In this document: positions 54,230 to 64,000 of the stretch, piece after piece
Layout: the number at the start of each line of letters is the position of its first letter
Numbering within the stretch: position 1 is the stretch's first letter
Assembly (NCBI RefSeq): GCF_020096995.1
Contig: NZ_CP083692.1
Location: 1,612,001-1,676,000 of the forward strand
DNA: 64,000 nucleotides
Direction of reading: 5' to 3'
Source: Leucobacter sp. Psy1
GTDB taxonomy: Bacteria > Actinomycetota > Actinomycetes > Actinomycetales > Microbacteriaceae
Position numbers and translations under genes: made by a program
The notes under the pieces: generated by a model
Databases searched by the model: none
Told to the model about the DNA's origin: nothing
Seen by the model: only the letters and a program-made list of their open reading frames with translations

Positions 54230-56899
54230 GTGGGAGCAGTCAATAGCTTCGGTGCCCGGAGCACACTCGCCGTTGGCGAGAAAGAGTACGAGATCTACCG
54301 GATCGATCAGGTCCCGGGCCACGAGCGGCTGCCGTACAGCCTGAAGGTGCTGCTCGAGAACCTGCTGCGCACCGAAGACGGAGCCAACGTCGCCCGTGAG
54401 CACATCGAGGCGCTCGGCAACTGGGATCCGAACGCCGATCCCGACACCGAGATCCAGTTCACCCCTGCGCGCGTCATCATGCAGGACTTCACCGGGGTGC
54501 CCTGCGTCGTCGACCTCGCCACCATGCGCGAGGCCGTCGTCGACCTCGGAGGCGACGCCAGCAAGATCAACCCGCTCGCACCGGCAGAGCTCGTGATCGA
54601 CCACTCCGTGATCTCGGACGTCTACGGAACGCCCGACGCGTTCGCGAAGAACGTGGAGATCGAGTACCAGCGGAACGGTGAGCGCTACCAGTTCCTCCGC
54701 TGGGGCCAGGGCGCCTTCGACGACTTCAAGGTCGTCCCGCCTGGCACCGGCATCGTCCACCAGGTCAACATCGAGTACCTGGCCCGCGTCACGTTCACCC
54801 GTGAGGTCGAGGGCACGCTTCAGGCCTACCCCGACACCTGCGTCGGCACCGACTCGCACACCACAATGGAGAACGGCATCGGCGTGCTCGGCTGGGGCGT
54901 CGGAGGCATCGAGGCGGAGGCCGCGATGCTCGGTCAGCCGATCTCGATGCTCATTCCGCGCGTCGTCGGATTCAAGCTCTCCGGTCAGATCCCGGCAGGC
55001 GTCACCGCGACCGACGTGGTCCTCACGATCACCCAGATGCTGCGTGCACACGGAGTGGTCGGCAAGTTCGTCGAGTTCTACGGTGAGGGCGTCGGCGCAG
55101 TGCCGCTCGCGAACCGCGCCACGATCGGCAACATGAGCCCCGAGTTCGGTTCGACGGCCGCCATGTTCCCGATCGACGACGTGACCCTCGACTACCTGCG
55201 ACTCACCGGCCGCCCCGAGGAGCAGATCGACCTCGTGCGCGCCTACGCGCAGGAGCAGGGCATGTGGCACGATCCCGCCCAGGAGCCCGAGTTCAGCGAG
55301 TACCTCGAGCTCGATCTCTCGACCGTCGTGGCGTCGATCGCCGGCCCGAAGCGTCCCCAGGACCGCATCGAGCTCACCGCAGCGAAGACGCAGTTCGAGC
55401 GCGATCTGCAGAACTACGCCGACGCCGCCAACCCGGCACTGGTGAAGGACGTCACCGGTCGCGAGTTCACGCTCGACCACGGTGCCGTGACGCTGGCCTC
55501 CATCACGTCGTGCACGAACACCTCGAATCCGTCCGTGATGCTCGCAGCCGGCGTGCTCGCGAAGAACGCGAACGAGCGCGGACTCAAGGCGAAGCCCTGG
55601 GTCAAGACCACGCTGGCCCCCGGTTCGAAGGTCGTCACCGACTACTACGAGAAGTCGGGCCTCACCTCGCACCTCGAGTCACTCGGCTTCTTCCTGGTGG
55701 GCTACGGCTGCACGACGTGCATCGGCAACTCGGGCCCGATCATCCCCGAGGTCTCGCAGGCGGTCAACGATAACGATCTCGCGGTCACGGCTGTCCTTTC
55801 GGGCAACCGCAACTTCGAGGGTCGCATCAACCCCGACATCAAGATGAACTACCTCGCGAGCCCGCCGCTCGTCATCGCCTACGCGCTCGCCGGGTCGATG
55901 GACTTCGACTTCGACTCCGAGCCGCTCGGTGAGGACTCCGAGGGCAACGACGTCTATCTTCGGGACATCTGGCCGGATCCGACCGAGGTCGAGGAGATCG
56001 CGAGCGCGTCGATCGACTCCGACATGTTCACCGAGAAGTACGCCGGCGTCTTCGACGGCGACGAGCTGTGGCGATCGCTGCCGACGCCGGCCGGCGACAC
56101 CTTCGAGTGGGACGGCAAGTCGACGTACGTGCGGAAGCCTCCGTACTTCGAGGGCATGTCGCTCGAGCCGTCGCCCGTCACCGACATCTCGGGTGCACGC
56201 GTGCTCGCGAAGCTCGGCGACTCCGTCACGACCGACCACATCAGCCCCGCAGGCAACATCAAGGCGGACACCCCCGCCGGGCAGTACCTCTCGGAGAACG
56301 GCATCGCGCCGAAGGACTTCAACTCCTACGGCTCGCGCCGTGGCAACCACGAGGTCATGATCCGCGGTACGTTCGCGAACATCCGTCTGCGGAACCAGCT
56401 GCTCGACGGCGTCGAGGGCGGGTACACTCGCGACTTCACGCAGGAGGGCGCTCCGCAGGCCTTCATCTACGATGCTTCCCAGCACTACCAGGAGGCCGGC
56501 ATCCCGCTCGTCGTTCTGGGCGGCAAGGAGTACGGTTCCGGCTCATCGCGCGACTGGGCAGCGAAGGGTACGAGCCTGCTCGGCGTGAAGGCCGTCATCA
56601 CCGAGAGCTTCGAGCGGATCCACCGTTCGAACCTCATCGGCATGGGCGTCCTGCCGCTGCAGTTCCCTGCGGGCGAGAGCGCCGAGTCGCTCGGACTCGA
56701 CGGAACCGAGACCTTCGATATCTCGGGCATCGAGGTTCTGAACGACGGCTCTACCCCGAAGACGGTGCACGTCACGGCCACCCGCGAAAACGGCGAAACC
56801 GTCGAGTTCGACGCGGTCGTCCGCATCGACACCCCGGGTGAGGCTGACTACTACCGCAACGGCGGCATCCTGCAGTACGTGCTGCGGTCGCTCGTGTAG
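54230..56899 (+). CDS. acnA: Aconitate hydratase (aconitase A)
   Basis: 889 residues from GTG 54230, which has AGGAG 7 bases upstream and gives the usual (M)[12 protein letters not shown]; the ATG six codons earlier overlaps that site. The 4Fe-4S ligands are Cys428 ([10 protein letters not shown]), Cys494 and Cys497 ([12 protein letters not shown]). The swivel domain has [13 protein letters not shown]. Interconverts citrate and isocitrate in the TCA cycle. A palindrome in the promoter region suggests specific repression. Confidence 0.97.
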   Translation: MGAVNSFGARSTLAVGEKEYEIYRIDQVPGHERLPYSLKVLLENLLRTEDGANVAREHIEALGNWDPNADPDTEIQFTPARVIMQDFTGVPCVVDLATMREAVVDLGGDASKINPLAPAELVIDHSVISDVYGTPDAFAKNVEIEYQRNGERYQFLRWGQGAFDDFKVVPPGTGIVHQVNIEYLARVTFTREVEGTLQAYPDTCVGTDSHTTMENGIGVLGWGVGGIEAEAAMLGQPISMLIPRVVGFKLSGQIPAGVTATDVVLTITQMLRAHGVVGKFVEFYGEGVGAVPLANRATIGNMSPEFGSTAAMFPIDDVTLDYLRLTGRPEEQIDLVRAYAQEQGMWHDPAQEPEFSEYLELDLSTVVASIAGPKRPQDRIELTAAKTQFERDLQNYADAANPALVKDVTGREFTLDHGAVTLASITSCTNTSNPSVMLAAGVLAKNANERGLKAKPWVKTTLAPGSKVVTDYYEKSGLTSHLESLGFFLVGYGCTTCIGNSGPIIPEVSQAVNDNDLAVTAVLSGNRNFEGRINPDIKMNYLASPPLVIAYALAGSMDFDFDSEPLGEDSEGNDVYLRDIWPDPTEVEEIASASIDSDMFTEKYAGVFDGDELWRSLPTPAGDTFEWDGKSTYVRKPPYFEGMSLEPSPVTDISGARVLAKLGDSVTTDHISPAGNIKADTPAGQYLSENGIAPKDFNSYGSRRGNHEVMIRGTFANIRLRNQLLDGVEGGYTRDFTQEGAPQAFIYDASQHYQEAGIPLVVLGGKEYGSGSSRDWAAKGTSLLGVKAVITESFERIHRSNLIGMGVLPLQFPAGESAESLGLDGTETFDISGIEVLNDGSTPKTVHVTATRENGETVEFDAVVRIDTPGEADYYRNGGILQYVLRSLV

Positions 56900-56923
56900 G
56901 GTTTTCGCGCTCGACCCGCGAGA

Positions 56924-56956
56924 GGGGGCGTCGGATCTGATCCGACGCCCCCTTTT
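56924..56956 (+). terminator. Intrinsic terminator after acnA
   Basis: GGGGGCGTCGGA (56924-56935) pairs with TCCGACGCCCCC (56941-56952), followed by TTTT. Confidence 0.9.
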
Positions 56957-57014
56957 CGTGTCCACCCCCGTCCGCGTGCCCCGCGGGGACGGGCACCCGG
57001 AGTAGGATGAAAGG

Positions 57015-58958
57015 ATGAACTCGGGAGCGACCCGAGGCGAAAGGCGGGGGCAGCCGGTGACGATTCTCGACCGTATCCAGGGACCTCGTGATCTCGACGC
57101 CCTCTCGCTTGAGGAGCGACGTATGCTGGCCGCTGAGATCCGGGAGTTCCTCATCGCGGAGGTCGCGAAGACGGGCGGGCATCTCGGTCCGAACCTCGGG
57201 GTCGTCGAGCTGACGATCGCCATGCACCGGGTCTTCCAGTCGCCTCGCGACCCCATGGTCTTCGACACCGGCCATCAGAGCTACGTCCACAAGCTGCTGA
57301 CCGGCCGCCAGGATTTCAGCGAGCTTCGCCAGCGCGAGGGCCTCGCCGGCTATCCGCAGCGATCCGAGTCCGAGCACGACATCGTGGAGAACTCGCACGC
57401 CTCGACGTCCCTCAGCTGGGCGGACGGGATCTCTCGCGCGTTCGCGCAGACGGGTCAGCGCGACCGCACCGTCGTCGCCGTCGTCGGCGACGGTGCACTC
57501 ACGGGCGGCATGACGTGGGAGGCGCTCAACAACATCACCGATGACAATGCCCGCGGGCTCGTTATCGTGGTGAACGACAATGGAAGGTCGTACGCTCCCA
57601 CCATCGGCGGAATGGCGAGGTTCCTGAACTCGGTGCGGACGCAGGACACCTACCTCGACCTGCAGGAGGGGAGCGAGAAGCTCTTCTCGCGTCTGGGGAA
57701 GCCCGGCCGGTCCCTGTACCGCGGCGTGCGCGGTGGCCTGCACGGGTTCCTGAGCCGTGCGAGCAACAACGACCACCTCTTCTCGAACCTCGACATCAAG
57801 TACCTCGGCCCCATCGACGGCCACGACCTCGAGGCTGTCGAACAGACGCTCAGGCAGGCGAAGGAGTACGGCAGGCCCGCGCTTGTCCACGTGATCACAG
57901 AGAAGGGTCGCGGGTACGCTCCCGCGGAGAACGACGAGGCGGACCAGTTCCACGCCATCGGACAGATCGATCCGGGCAGCGGCACTCCGCTCGCGAAGTC
58001 GTCGGGGCGCAGCTGGACATCGGTGTTCCGGGATCGGATCGTCGAACTCGCCGACGAGCGGCCCGAGATCGTCGGCATCACGGCGGCTATGCTCGCCCCC
58101 ACCGGTCTCGACCGCTTCGCCGAACGGCACCCCGATCGCGTTTTCGACGTGGGTATCGCCGAGCAGCACGCCGTCACCTCGGCTGCTGGCCTCGCCTTCG
58201 GCGGACTGCACCCCGTCTTCGCGGTGTACGCGACCTTCATGAACCGCGCCGTGGATCAGCTCATCATGGATGTGGCGCTCCACCGTGCAGGGGTCACGTT
58301 CGTTCTGGATCGTTCTGGAGTCACGGGACCCGATGGCGCGAGCCATAACGGCGTGTGGGATCTCGCGATGCTGCAGATTGTCCCTGGGATCCGGATCGCC
58401 GCCCCGCGCGATGAGGAGACGCTGAACGAGGTCCTCGGCGAGGCCGTCGCGATCGACGACGGGCCCACCGTCGTCCGGTACCCGAAGGGAGCCGTCGGAG
58501 AAGATCTGCCGGCGGTGCGCCGCACCGGGGACGGCGTCGATGTGCTCCGCGAGGGCGGCGATGTCTTGTTCGTGACGGTCGGCCCGATGGCGCAGGTCGC
58601 GCTCGATGCGGCCGAGATCCTGCAGGAACAGGGGATCACGGCGTCCGTCGTCGATCCTCGCTGGGTTGTTCCGGTCGCCGAATCCGTCGTCGAACTCGCC
58701 CGGGAGCACCGACTGCTCATCAGCATCGAGGACGGGATCCGCGTCGGCGGCGTCGGCACACGGATCCGCCAGGCCCTCCGCGACGCCGGCGTCGACACCG
58801 CAGTGAGCGAACTCGGGACTCCCGACGAGTTCCTGCCGCACGCGAGCCGGGGCGAGCTCCTCGCCGACGCCGGCCTCACGGCCGAACAGATCGCGGCAGA
58901 TGTCGCGGCACAGGTGCGCGGAACCAAGATCCCCGTCGCGCGACCCACCGCCGACTAG
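57015..58958 (+). CDS. dxs: 1-deoxy-D-xylulose-5-phosphate synthase
   Basis: 647 residues; condenses pyruvate and glyceraldehyde 3-phosphate, the first step of the MEP isoprenoid pathway. Histidine in GGHLGPNLGVVELT, TPP motif VVGDGALTGGMTWEALNN, VVNDNGRSYAPT, and the C-terminal half with VFDVGIAEQHAV and RSGVTGPDGASHNG. TAGGAT (57003-57008) is 6 bases before ATG 57015, favouring this (leaderless) start; a GTG at 57057 would give the shorter, more usual N-terminus (M)TILDRIQGPRDL. Confidence 0.95.
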   Translation: MNSGATRGERRGQPVTILDRIQGPRDLDALSLEERRMLAAEIREFLIAEVAKTGGHLGPNLGVVELTIAMHRVFQSPRDPMVFDTGHQSYVHKLLTGRQDFSELRQREGLAGYPQRSESEHDIVENSHASTSLSWADGISRAFAQTGQRDRTVVAVVGDGALTGGMTWEALNNITDDNARGLVIVVNDNGRSYAPTIGGMARFLNSVRTQDTYLDLQEGSEKLFSRLGKPGRSLYRGVRGGLHGFLSRASNNDHLFSNLDIKYLGPIDGHDLEAVEQTLRQAKEYGRPALVHVITEKGRGYAPAENDEADQFHAIGQIDPGSGTPLAKSSGRSWTSVFRDRIVELADERPEIVGITAAMLAPTGLDRFAERHPDRVFDVGIAEQHAVTSAAGLAFGGLHPVFAVYATFMNRAVDQLIMDVALHRAGVTFVLDRSGVTGPDGASHNGVWDLAMLQIVPGIRIAAPRDEETLNEVLGEAVAIDDGPTVVRYPKGAVGEDLPAVRRTGDGVDVLREGGDVLFVTVGPMAQVALDAAEILQEQGITASVVDPRWVVPVAESVVELAREHRLLISIEDGIRVGGVGTRIRQALRDAGVDTAVSELGTPDEFLPHASRGELLADAGLTAEQIAADVAAQVRGTKIPVARPTAD

Positions 58959-58970
58959 TCCGTACATCGC

Positions 58971-59009
58971 GAGAGCGGGCGGACGTCTCCACGACGCCCA
59001 CCCGCTCTC
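58971..59009. terminator. Terminator between dxs and fadB
   Basis: GAGAGCGGG (58971-58979) pairs with CCCGCTCTC (59001-59009), with additional imperfect GC pairing inside, between convergent genes. Confidence 0.7.
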
Positions 59010-59019
59010 TGAGTTTCCG

Positions 59020-61164
59020 CTAGTGCGCTCCGGCGATCCGCGGCTCGTGGAAGTCCGCACCCCGGGCGCGGAGGCTCGCCCCGACACGATCGAGGTAGGG
59101 CGTGACCCCACCGGCCTGGAACGGGAAGCCGGCGCCGAGGATCAGGCAGAGATCGATGTCCTCGGCCGCAGCGACCACACCCTCATCGAGCATGATCGAG
59201 ATCTCGCGCGCGAGCTCGTCTTCGACGCGGTGCAGGATCTCCTCTGGCGCCGATGCGCGCTTACCGACCGTGACGCGCTTGCGGGCGGCCCTCGAGAGAT
59301 CGGTGACCTTCCCGTGCTTGTTCTTGTCGAGCGGTGACTCGACCTCGGCGAGGGCGTGGAGGTTGTCCGACGCGTAGAACCGATCGGGGAACGCCCGGAC
59401 CATGGTGTCCTGCACGTGCGCCGCGACCTTCCAGCCGACCAGGTCGATCAGCTCGAACGGCCCCATGGGAAGCCCGATCGGGTCGAGGGCACGCTCCACG
59501 ACCGGCAGCGGCGTGCCCTCGTCGACGGCGCGCGCAGCCTCGCCCATCACCTTGGCGAGGAGGCGGTTCACCACGAATCCCGGCCGGTCCGCCGTGATGA
59601 CCGCGCTCTTGCCGAGCTTCTTGGCGGTCGTCATGGCGGTGGCGAGCGTCTCGTCGTCGGTGCGAGCCCCTTTGACCACCTCGATCAGGGGCATAACGGC
59701 GACGGGGTTGAAGAAGTGGAAGCCGACGAGGCGCTCAGGCCGCGCCAGGTGGGCTCCGATCTCATCGACGGAGAGCGACGAGGTGTTCGTCGCGAGAACG
59801 GCGTCCTCCCGAAGGATCGGCTCGAACTCGCCGAACACCTGCTGCTTGACACCGAGCTCCTCGAAGACCGCTTCGATGACCCAGTCGCAGTCCGCGAACT
59901 GCTGGCGATCCGTTGTACCCGTGACGAGCGCGGAGACCTGGTTCGCCGCGTCGCGCGAGAGACGACCCTTCTCGTGCATCTTCTCAATCTCGGTCCGGAT
60001 GTGCGCGAGTCCCTGATCGACGCGCGCCTGGTCGAGGTCGGTGATAACGACGGGTACCCTGAGCTTCCGCGCGAAGAGGAGCGCGAACTGGCTCGCCATG
60101 AGGCCCGCCCCGATCACACCGACCTTCTGCACCTTCCGAGCGAGCTCCTTGTCAGGGGCGCCCGCCGGACGCTTCGCACGCTTCTGCACGAGGTCGAACG
60201 CGTAGATCGACGCCGGGAACTGGTCACCCGAAATAAGTTCGGCCAGCGCATCGTCCTCTCGCCGGAAGCCCGCCGCGCGATCGTTGTCGCGCGCGGCCTC
60301 GAGCAAGTCGAGGGCGACGTACGGTGCGCGGGGCGCCGGGCCGATCCGCGACTGGAGCGTCTCGCGGGCGATCTTGATGGCCGCAGGCCACTTCACCGTC
60401 CGTTCGATCTTGCCCGGCACGTGCGTGCGCTGCACCTTCTCGGCCCCCGTGAGCACCCGATCGGCCCAGAGGATGGACTGCTCGAGGAACCGCGCGGGCC
60501 CGAAGATCTCGTCGAAGAGACCGAGTTCGCGTGCCTGCTGCGGCTTCATCATGCGGTTGTTCTTCAACGGGTTCGAGACGATGATCTCAATGGCCTTCTC
60601 GATGCCGATGAGGTTCGGCACGATGGTGGCCCCGCCCCAACCCGGAATGATCCCGAGGAACACCTCGGGGAACGCGAGCGCGGCAGCGGACGAGTCGACC
60701 GTGCGGTAGTCGCTGTTCAGGGCGATCTCCATCGCCCCGCCGAGGGCGAGACCGTTCACGAACGCGAACGAGGGCACGCCGATCGCTCCGAGCTTGCCGA
60801 GCACGAAGTGTCCCAGCTGCGCCATCAGACGGGCGTTGCTCTCCGTGGCGAGCGTGGAGACCCGTGAGAGGTCGGCGCCCGCGGCGAAGATGAACGGCTT
60901 GCCGGTGATGGCGACGCCCTGGATCTCGCCGTGCGCAGCGCGCCCGGTGAGCCCGTCGAGCACGCCGTTCAGCTCGTCGAGCGTGCGCGGGCCGAGGGTG
61001 TTCGGACGGGTGTGGTCTCGTCCGTTGTCGAGGGTGATGAGCGCCAGCGTCCCGCCTGAGGGGAGTGCGACGTCTCGGACGTAGGAGTGGCTGACGACCT
61101 CGTCGGGGTCCGCGGCGAGCAGCGGTGCGAAGTCGATGGAACTGTAGTCGGTCACGCGATTCAT
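59020..61164 (-). CDS. fadB: Fatty acid beta-oxidation multifunctional protein (enoyl-CoA hydratase / 3-hydroxyacyl-CoA dehydrogenase)
   Basis: 714 residues. N-terminal crotonase-type domain with oxyanion segments KPFIFAAGADLSRV and NGLALGGAMEIAL; central NAD-binding domain VGVIGAGLMASQFALLFARK; then VIEAVFEE and HFFNPVAVMPLIEVV of the 3-hydroxyacyl-CoA dehydrogenase, and two C-terminal dehydrogenase domains. Start 61164 overlaps the thiolase stop (ATGA). With FadA it shortens acyl-CoA by two carbons. Confidence 0.94.
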   Translation of the reverse strand: MNRVTDYSSIDFAPLLAADPDEVVSHSYVRDVALPSGGTLALITLDNGRDHTRPNTLGPRTLDELNGVLDGLTGRAAHGEIQGVAITGKPFIFAAGADLSRVSTLATESNARLMAQLGHFVLGKLGAIGVPSFAFVNGLALGGAMEIALNSDYRTVDSSAAALAFPEVFLGIIPGWGGATIVPNLIGIEKAIEIIVSNPLKNNRMMKPQQARELGLFDEIFGPARFLEQSILWADRVLTGAEKVQRTHVPGKIERTVKWPAAIKIARETLQSRIGPAPRAPYVALDLLEAARDNDRAAGFRREDDALAELISGDQFPASIYAFDLVQKRAKRPAGAPDKELARKVQKVGVIGAGLMASQFALLFARKLRVPVVITDLDQARVDQGLAHIRTEIEKMHEKGRLSRDAANQVSALVTGTTDRQQFADCDWVIEAVFEELGVKQQVFGEFEPILREDAVLATNTSSLSVDEIGAHLARPERLVGFHFFNPVAVMPLIEVVKGARTDDETLATAMTTAKKLGKSAVITADRPGFVVNRLLAKVMGEAARAVDEGTPLPVVERALDPIGLPMGPFELIDLVGWKVAAHVQDTMVRAFPDRFYASDNLHALAEVESPLDKNKHGKVTDLSRAARKRVTVGKRASAPEEILHRVEDELAREISIMLDEGVVAAAEDIDLCLILGAGFPFQAGGVTPYLDRVGASLRARGADFHEPRIAGAH

Positions 61165-62378
61165 CCCTTGCTCTTCTTGGCCGACTTCTTGCCGGTGTAG
61201 TGCGGGTTCTCCCAGATCATGCTGCCGCCTTGGCCGAGGCCGACGCACATCGCCGTGAGGCCGAACTGCACGTCGGGGCGCTGCTCGAACTGACGTGCGA
61301 GCTGGGTCATCAGCCTGACGCCAGAGGCAGCCAGCGGGTGACCGACGGCGATAGCCCCGCCCCACGGGTTGACCCGGGGATCGTCATCGTCGATGCCGAA
61401 GTGGTCGAGGAACGACAGCACCTGCACCGCGAACGCCTCGTTGAGCTCGAAGAGCCCGATGTCGTCGATCGACATGCCCGCGCGTCGGAGCGCTTTCTCG
61501 GTCGCGGGAACTGGTCCGAGACCCATGACCTCGGGCTCGACGCCAGCGAAGCCGTAGCCGATGAGACGCATCTTCGTCTGCAGGCCGAGTTCCTTCGCCG
61601 TATCACCTCCGGCGAGCAGGGACATCGTGGCACCGTCGGTGAGCGGGGAGGAGGTTCCCGCCGTGACCCGACCGTGCGGGCGGAACGGGGTCTTCAGCTG
61701 CGCGAGACCCTCCATGCTCGTCTCGGGGCGACGTCCCTCGTCCTCGGTAGCCATCGACCACCCCTCGGCGGAACGGATCGCGACGGGCACGAGATCGGCC
61801 TGAATGTCGCCGCGATCGTACGCCGCTTGCACACGGTGCTGACTGTTCATGCCGAACCGGTCGGCCCGCTCCTTCGTGAGATGCGGGAAGCGGTCGTGGA
61901 TGCGCTCGGCGGTGATGCCCATGTTCAGCGCCTCGGAGCTCACCAACTTTTCGGCGACGAAGCGGGGGTTCGGGTCCGCGTCCAGCCCGAGCGGGTGCCG
62001 ACCCATGTGCTCGACACCGCCGGCGACGGCGAGGTCGTACTGGCCCGAGCCGATCGCGCTGCCCATGAAGGAAGCGACAGTCATTGCACCGGCGCACATG
62101 CGGTCGAGCGCGAAGCCGGGCACCGACTGCGGCAGTCCGGCGAGCAGCGCTACCGTGCGGCCCAGGGTCAGCCCCTGGTCGCCTTGCTGAGTGGTCGCCG
62201 CAATGCCGACATCGTCGATGCGCTCGACGGGGACCTCTGGGTTCCGCTCGAGCAGACCCTGCAGCGCCTTGACCGCGAGGTCATCGGCCCGTGTTCCCCA
62301 GTACATGCCCTTCTCACCGGCGCGTCCGAACGGGGTACGCACCCCGTCCACGAACACGACGTCTCTCATTGTGGCCAC
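61161..62378 (-). CDS. fadA: Acetyl-CoA acyltransferase (thiolase)
   Basis: 405 residues. Nucleophile Cys95 in LDRMCAGAM, His347 in VGHPLAASG and Cys378 in MCVGLGQGG are all present. Cleaves 3-ketoacyl-CoA with CoA in beta-oxidation. GTG at 62378 has GGAGG 4 bases upstream; an ATG three codons later (62369) is the alternative. C-terminal tail is very basic (GKKSAKKSKG). Overlaps fadB by 4 bases. Confidence 0.94.
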   Translation of the reverse strand: MATMRDVVFVDGVRTPFGRAGEKGMYWGTRADDLAVKALQGLLERNPEVPVERIDDVGIAATTQQGDQGLTLGRTVALLAGLPQSVPGFALDRMCAGAMTVASFMGSAIGSGQYDLAVAGGVEHMGRHPLGLDADPNPRFVAEKLVSSEALNMGITAERIHDRFPHLTKERADRFGMNSQHRVQAAYDRGDIQADLVPVAIRSAEGWSMATEDEGRRPETSMEGLAQLKTPFRPHGRVTAGTSSPLTDGATMSLLAGGDTAKELGLQTKMRLIGYGFAGVEPEVMGLGPVPATEKALRRAGMSIDDIGLFELNEAFAVQVLSFLDHFGIDDDDPRVNPWGGAIAVGHPLAASGVRLMTQLARQFEQRPDVQFGLTAMCVGLGQGGSMIWENPHYTGKKSAKKSKG

Positions 62379-62448
62379 TATGCCTCCATCGGATCGGGTA
62401 CCAATACGGAATCCATCTTAGGAAAGCGACAGCTGGGAGGGTCTCCAG

Positions 62449-63636
62449 TTATGCGATTCCTACAAAAGCTTCGGTGAGAATCGGGGCCGTGATCGAGCGC
62501 TGCCACTCACGTGCACCGAGCTCTTCCAACCGCGCGTCCACTGCCTCCACCGTCAGCGGTTCCGGCGGCTGCCACGCGAGTCGCCTGAGCACCTCGGGCG
62601 TGAGCAGGTTCTCGCGCGGAATGTTCCAGCGCTCGCACGCCGCGTCGAGGGCCTCGCGAGCAGCCTGGAGGCGCGCCGCAGCATCGGGATGCCGATTCGC
62701 CCATGACCGGTGCTGGGGCAGTGTGCCCGGCTCGCGATATCGCAGCTCGGGCAGATCGGTGGTCGTCTTCCCCGCCATGATCGCCTGCCACCATCTCTCC
62801 AGTTCGGATCGGCTCGTACGTCCGGAGAAGGATCGGAGCCCCGCCAATGCGCCGGGCGAGCGCGGCCCGGCGGCTGCGGCCGCGACGATCGAGGAGTCAG
62901 GGAGCAGCCTGCCGGGAGCCACGTCGCGCTCGCGCGCGAGAGCGTCGCGCGCGAGCCACAGCTCCCTGGCCACCGCGAGATCCCGGGGCGAGCGCAGCTT
63001 GCTGAGGCCGGAGAGCCGACGCCAGGGCTGCTCCGCCGGCGGCTTCGGGGTGCGCACCAGGATGTCGGCGAACTCCTGCCTGACGAACTCGCTCTTCTCA
63101 GCGCCTTCCAGGTCAGCGGCGATCGCGTCGCGCAGGTCGGGAAGCAGTGCCACGTCGAGCGCTGCGTACTCCAGCCAGGACTCCGGGAGCGGTCTTCGAG
63201 ACCAATCGGCCGCTGAATGCGCCTTCGCCAGCGTGATGCCGAGCTTGGCCTCCACGAGCGCACCGAGCCCGACACGCTCGTACCCGAGGATGCGCGCGGC
63301 GAGCTCGGTGTCGAAGAGGTCGGGCGGGTGCAAACCGAGTTCGTCGAGGCAGGGGATGTCCTGCGTCGCGGCGTGCAGCACCCACTCGGCATCCGCGAGC
63401 GCGCGGGCGAGCGGAGCGAAGGATTCGATGCCGAGAGGATCGAACAGGAACGTTCCGGAGCCTCTCCGGAACACCTGCACGAGATACGCGTCGCCGCCGT
63501 AGCGGAACCCCGAGGCCCGCTCGGTGTCGATGCCGATGGGCCCCGCCCCCGAGGCAAGAGTCTCTGCGGCCGCGGCCAATGCGGTGTCGTCCTCGACCAT
63601 GGTCCACGTCAGTGCGAGATCGGTCTGGTCAACCAC
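62449..63636 (-). CDS. rnd: Ribonuclease D-like 3'-5' exonuclease with HRDC domain
   Basis: 395 residues. DEDDy exonuclease residues Asp37 and Glu39 (GIDTERASGFRYG), Asp93 (AATQDIPCLDEL), Tyr157 and Asp161 (YAALDVALLPDL). An HRDC domain (about 210-290) and a C-terminal helical part follow. Matures the 3' ends of tRNA and other stable RNAs. GTG 63636 overlaps the DUF3000 stop by 8 bases, so translation is probably coupled; a longer in-frame reading runs into DUF3000 and is discarded. Confidence 0.92.
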   Translation of the reverse strand: MVDQTDLALTWTMVEDDTALAAAAETLASGAGPIGIDTERASGFRYGGDAYLVQVFRRGSGTFLFDPLGIESFAPLARALADAEWVLHAATQDIPCLDELGLHPPDLFDTELAARILGYERVGLGALVEAKLGITLAKAHSAADWSRRPLPESWLEYAALDVALLPDLRDAIAADLEGAEKSEFVRQEFADILVRTPKPPAEQPWRRLSGLSKLRSPRDLAVARELWLARDALARERDVAPGRLLPDSSIVAAAAAGPRSPGALAGLRSFSGRTSRSELERWWQAIMAGKTTTDLPELRYREPGTLPQHRSWANRHPDAAARLQAAREALDAACERWNIPRENLLTPEVLRRLAWQPPEPLTVEAVDARLEELGAREWQRSITAPILTEAFVGIA

Positions 63637-64000
63637 GTGAGCGCAGCCCCCGATCCGAACCGGGGCGCCGCGTCGCCGCGTGCGCCTGCAACGACGCCAC
63701 GCCCTCGTGATGCGGGAGCCCCGCGAGCAAGCACAGCAGTTCCGACCACGCCGCCGCATGGGCGTCGAACGTCGTGCCGAGCGGGGTCCACGATGCGCGG
63801 AGTTCCAGCTGGGCACCGTCGCCCTGAGACGCGAGCGTTCCGAAGCCGGAGGAGAGCGTCTTGGTCGCCGTTCCGGAAGCGGCGGTGTATTCGGCGTCTC
63901 GGGATTCCAGGGCGTCCACGAGCCATGACCATGCCACGTCGACAATGAACGGGTCGACGCCGAGCTCGATCTCCAGGGGAGCCTGGGCGTAGCAGACGAT
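63629..64000 (-). CDS. DUF3000 protein, C-terminal part, cut by window edge
   Basis: The last 123 residues are visible; the start lies beyond base 64000. The DUF3000 core is clear: CYAQAPLEIELGVDPFIVDV, then VAWSWLVDALESR and AAAWSELLCLLAGLP. Function unknown; in actinobacteria it normally precedes rnd, as here, with overlapping stop and start. Confidence 0.9.
   Translation of the reverse strand: MVCYAQAPLEIELGVDPFIVDVAWSWLVDALESRDAEYTAASGTATKTLSSGFGTLASQGDGAQLELRASWTPLGTTFDAHAAAWSELLCLLAGLPHHEGVASLQAHAATRRPGSDRGLRSRG

Overview
The window is a high-G+C actinobacterial chromosome segment. The clustering of glnA2-glnE-glnA, the block of actinobacteria-specific proteins (SepH, and the DUF4191, DUF4193, DUF3093, DUF3710, DUF3159, DUF3000 and DUF7455 families), the FAS-II cluster headed by a PucR-type regulator, and a type A RNase P RNA point to Micrococcales, most likely Microbacteriaceae (a Leucobacter-like organism). 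That placement is inference from gene content; no 16S rRNA is present. Coding density is very high and no stretch of more than 300 bases lacks a gene or recognisable element.

Left part (1-8.8 kb, all minus strand). A partial threonine/serine exporter and a GntR/FCD regulator sit at the edge. Next comes a central-metabolism block read aceE, PucR/FasR-type activator, fabD, fabH, acpP, fabF: pyruvate to acetyl-CoA to fatty acids, with its presumed regulator inside. 

Accessory part (9-24 kb). It holds a zinc alcohol/formaldehyde-type dehydrogenase beside an SDR-epimerase fused to an extra C-terminal domain; a radical SAM protein with a perfect LexA-type (SOS) palindrome just upstream; an AhpE peroxiredoxin; tRNA-Val(UAC), whose 3' end overlaps the end of a TetR gene; and a SigK-like sigma factor with RskA-like anti-sigma factor and a fasciclin-domain lipoprotein. 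These last genes diverge from two back-to-back promoters carrying the same -35/-10 pair, and the sigma operon begins with a 54-codon ORF that looks like a collapsed DipZ/CcdA gene. This module is the most interesting item in the window. An ArsR/SRPBCC pair, an NAD(P)-binding protein, a BCCT osmolyte transporter, a universal stress protein and a large GapB-type GAPDH follow.

Conserved core (24-64 kb). A methionine ABC importer (metQNI), Nif3-like and coiled-coil proteins, RNase P RNA, methionine aminopeptidase, the nitrogen-assimilation genes glnA2-glnE-glnA, lpdA-sucB (E3 and E2 of 2-oxoacid dehydrogenase), the primary sigma factor, topoisomerase IV (parE, parC), sepH, dut, aconitase, dxs, fadA-fadB and rnd. 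Convergent gene pairs are separated by long perfect hairpins (9-19 bp stems). Several genes have a TANNNT -10 box 6-8 nt before the start codon, suggesting many leaderless mRNAs.

Most functional calls rest on motifs readable in the translations. Start codons were adjusted where ribosome-binding sites, overlaps or family lengths favoured a shorter protein.
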